From the NCBI GenBank assembly GCA_905370255.1, contig CAJPKC010000065.1, forward strand, positions 1 to 6,631: DNA of 6,631 nucleotides. The letters run 5' to 3'. This document shows positions 4,515 to 6,631 of this stretch, piece after piece (the first letter of the stretch is position 1; each line of letters begins with the position of its first letter). The translations under genes and the position numbers were made by a program. The DNA comes from Streptococcus oralis. GTDB lineage: Bacteria > Bacillota > Bacilli > Lactobacillales > Streptococcaceae. The notes beneath the pieces are model-generated. The model saw only the letters and a program-made list of their open reading frames with translations, made no database searches and was not told the origin of the DNA.

Positions 4515-6572
4515 ATGAGATTGATGTGTATGAGAAAATTCAATAGCCACTCGATACCGATACGGCTTAATTTGTTATTTGCAATCGTCATTTTGCTTTT
4601 TTTAACAATTATTGGCCGTTTGCTTTATATGCAAGTTCTTCATAAGGATTTTTATGAAAATAAACTAGCTTCTGCTAGCCAAACTCGAGTAACCATGGGT
4701 TCCGCTCGCGGAGAGATCTATGATGCGACTGGTAAACCCTTAGTCCAAAACACCGTTAAACAAGTTGTTTCATTCACACGAAGTAACAAGATGACTGCGG
4801 CTGATTTGAAGGATATTTCTAAAAAATTGTTGACCTATGTCACAGTCACCTCTCCAGAGTTGACGGACCGTCAAATGGCTGATTACTACTTGGCTGATGC
4901 TGAAGTTTATAAGAAGACAGTTGAAGCTCTTCCAAAAGATAAACGATATGATTCAGATGGCAATCAACTTTCCGAATCTGAACTCTATAACAACGCTGCT
5001 GAGAGTATTACTTCCAGTCAATTAAACTACTCAGAGGATGAAAAGAAGGCAATCTATATCTTTAGTCAGCTCAATGCAGTAGAAAATTTTGCGACAGGAA
5101 ATATTCAAACCGATCCTTTGAGCGATACACAGGTAGCTGTGATTGCTTCTGCATCTAAGGAATTGCCAGGTATTTCCATCTCTACTTCATGGGACCGAAA
5201 AGTCTTAGAAACTTCTCTTTCATCTATTGTCGGAACTGTTTCTAGTGAAAAATCAGGTCTTCCAGCAGAAGAAGTAGACGCTTATTTGAAAAAAGGTTAT
5301 TCGCTCAATGATCGCGTCGGGACTTCCTATCTTGAAAAACAATACGAAGAAGTCTTGCAAGGGAAACGGACCGTCAAGGAAATCCATTTGGACAAGCATG
5401 GAGACATGGAGAGCGTAGAGAATATAGAAGAAGGTAGCAAGGGAAAAAACATCAAATTAACCATTGATTTGGCCTTCCAAGATAGCGTAGACAGCCTCTT
5501 GAAGAGTTATTTTAATTCTGAACTTGCAAATGGTGGTGCTAAATACTCAGAAGGTGTTTATGCAGTAGCCCTTAATCCTAAGACAGGTGCTGTATTGGCA
5601 ATGTCAGGAATTAAACACAATCTAGAAACAGGAGACTTGACACCAGACTCACTAGGAACAGTGACCAATGTTTTTGTACCAGGGTCTGTCGTTAAGGCGG
5701 CAACCATCAGTTCTGGTTGGGAAAATGGGGTCTTGTCAGGTAACCAAACCTTGACAGACCAACCAATCGTCTTCCAAGGTTCTGCCCCTATCAATTCCTG
5801 GTATACCCCTTATTACGGTTCCTTTCCGGTTACAGCCGTTGAGGCTCTAGAATATTCATCTAATACCTACATGGTTCAAACTGCGCTAGGAATGATGGGT
5901 CAGACCTATCAACCAAATATGACAGTCAAAACCAACCAACTTGAGTCTGCCATGGGAAAACTACGCGCGACTTTTAGTGAGTATGGTTTGGGTGCTTCTA
6001 CAGGTATTGACTTGCCCGAGGAATCAACAGGATTTATCCCTAAAGAATTTGATTTAGCTAATTATCTGTACAATGCATTTGGTCAGTTTGATAACTATAC
6101 ACCGATGCAGTTGGCTCAATATGTGGCGACCATTGCTAATAATGGGGTTCGCTTGGCCCCACGGATTGTTGAAGGAATTTATGACAATAATGAGCAAGGT
6201 GGTCTGGGAGAACTCATTAAGCAAACTGACAGCACAGAAATGAATAAAATTAATATTTCTGAGTCTGACATGTCTATCTTGCAACAAGGCTTTTACCAAG
6301 TATCGCACGGGACAAGTGCTCTTACGACAGGTCGTGCCTTTTCAAATGGGGCAGCAGTCTCTATCAGTGGGAAAACCGGTACAGCCGAAAGTTACGTCAA
6401 TGGCGGACAAAAAGCCAACAATACCAACGCTGTTGCCTATGCGCCAACCGATAATCCGCAGATTGCGGTTGCGGTAGTATTCCCGCATAACACCAACCTA
6501 ACTAATGGTGTCGGACCTTCGATTGCTCGCGACATTATCAATCTATACAACCAACACCATCCAATGAACTAG
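4515..6572 (+). CDS. pbp2B: Penicillin-binding protein 2B, class B transpeptidase of peripheral/septal peptidoglycan synthesis
   Basis: 685 residues from the ATG at 4515, or 680 from the ATG at 4530 (MRKFNSHS), the numbering used for the pneumococcal protein; neither start has a clear Shine-Dalgarno. A cytoplasmic stub is followed by one membrane segment (residues about 17-36) and then the SARGEIYDATGKPL motif that opens the class B pedestal domain (about 60-310). The transpeptidase domain holds all three motifs, in 680-residue numbering: SVVK with the acyl-ester serine at 386, SSN at 443-445 and KTG at 615-617. It crosslinks peptidoglycan outside the membrane with its SEDS partner in elongation and is the essential target of lytic beta-lactams. 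Positions 476 (G) and 489 (A) differ from the susceptible pneumococcal sequence as I recall it, while 446 is the wild-type T. Not truncated. recR follows after 10 bp, so the two form an operon. Confidence 0.97.
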   Translation: MRLMCMRKFNSHSIPIRLNLLFAIVILLFLTIIGRLLYMQVLHKDFYENKLASASQTRVTMGSARGEIYDATGKPLVQNTVKQVVSFTRSNKMTAADLKDISKKLLTYVTVTSPELTDRQMADYYLADAEVYKKTVEALPKDKRYDSDGNQLSESELYNNAAESITSSQLNYSEDEKKAIYIFSQLNAVENFATGNIQTDPLSDTQVAVIASASKELPGISISTSWDRKVLETSLSSIVGTVSSEKSGLPAEEVDAYLKKGYSLNDRVGTSYLEKQYEEVLQGKRTVKEIHLDKHGDMESVENIEEGSKGKNIKLTIDLAFQDSVDSLLKSYFNSELANGGAKYSEGVYAVALNPKTGAVLAMSGIKHNLETGDLTPDSLGTVTNVFVPGSVVKAATISSGWENGVLSGNQTLTDQPIVFQGSAPINSWYTPYYGSFPVTAVEALEYSSNTYMVQTALGMMGQTYQPNMTVKTNQLESAMGKLRATFSEYGLGASTGIDLPEESTGFIPKEFDLANYLYNAFGQFDNYTPMQLAQYVATIANNGVRLAPRIVEGIYDNNEQGGLGELIKQTDSTEMNKINISESDMSILQQGFYQVSHGTSALTTGRAFSNGAAVSISGKTGTAESYVNGGQKANNTNAVAYAPTDNPQIAVAVVFPHNTNLTNGVGPSIARDIINLYNQHHPMN

Positions 6573-6580
6573 AAAGGAAG
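6573..6580 (+). promoter_or_regulatory. Ribosome binding site of recR
   Basis: AAAGGAAG directly follows the pbp2B TAG and ends two bases before the recR ATG at 6583. No promoter or terminator fits in the 10-bp gap, so recR depends on transcription from upstream. Confidence 0.8.
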
Positions 6581-6582
6581 CC

Positions 6583-6631
6583 ATGCTTTACCCAACACCT
6601 ATAGCCAAGCTGATTGATAGTTATTCTAAAC
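6583..6631 (+). CDS. recR: Recombination mediator RecR, N-terminal 16 codons (runs off the right edge)
   Basis: The frame ATG CTT TAC CCA reads MLYPTPIAKLIDSYSK and is cut by the window edge. This matches the streptococcal RecR N-terminus as I recall it (MLYPTPIAKLIDSYSKLPG), where the conserved start leads into the helix-hairpin-helix. RecR acts with RecF and RecO to load RecA on SSB-coated single-stranded DNA at gaps. The pbp2B-recR order is standard in mitis-group streptococci. Only the first residues are visible, so the assignment rests on that match, the ribosome site and synteny. Confidence 0.9.
   Translation, partial: MLYPTPIAKLIDSYSK

Noticed and set aside
5558..6308. Minus-strand open frames inside pbp2B
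   Set aside because: They lie opposite the strongly conserved transpeptidase domain and have no start signals.

Overview
The window looks like chromosomal DNA from a mitis-group Streptococcus (S. mitis/oralis/infantis type, close to but probably not S. pneumoniae). Three things point there. The gene at 4515-6572 reads as a full-length PBP2B that aligns with the pneumococcal protein (recalled from memory) so that all three active-site motifs keep their published numbering. It is followed at once by the start of recR. A divergent RpiR-family regulator lies upstream, as in the pneumococcal pbp2B/nanR (SP_1673/SP_1674) neighbourhood. Strong AAAGGA-type ribosome sites, extended -10 promoters and moderately AT-rich DNA also fit.

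Layout. (1) 1-3374, plus strand: the C-terminal 1,123 residues of a very large, modular, LPXTG-anchored surface protein whose N-terminus lies left of the window. The visible part starts in the tail of a discoidin/CBM32-like beta-sandwich. It continues with two related beta-sandwich modules around a Calx-beta-like module, a helical segment, two 74-residue helical repeats set in Pro/Glu-rich linkers, a four-copy 12-residue PEEP-type repeat, two G5 domains, an unassigned beta-rich module and the LPATG sorting signal. It is most likely a host-glycan-processing enzyme, possibly a GH29 alpha-L-fucosidase, but the catalytic domain is not in view. (2) 3375-3486: a convergent intergenic gap with two hairpins, one bidirectional and one enclosing the regulator's stop codon. 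(3) 3487-4338, minus strand: the RpiR-family regulator (HTH plus SIS), the likely counterpart of pneumococcal NanR. (4) 4339-4514: a divergent promoter region with an extended -10 element in each direction and a nested inverted repeat in the regulator's leader. (5) 4515-6572, plus strand: pbp2B. (6) 6583 to the right edge: the first 16 codons of recR, 10 bp behind pbp2B and almost certainly cotranscribed.

How the genes relate. pbp2B-recR is a housekeeping cell-wall/DNA-repair unit. The regulator and the surface protein form an accessory glycan-foraging side of the locus. They are convergent, so they are not an operon, but an amino-sugar-sensing regulator next to a surface glycosidase is functionally coherent. 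I see no sign of a novel defence or mobile system. The more interesting material is the repeat architecture of the surface protein, its unassigned module, the regulatory structures around the regulator, and PBP2B residues that match positions altered in penicillin-resistance mosaics.
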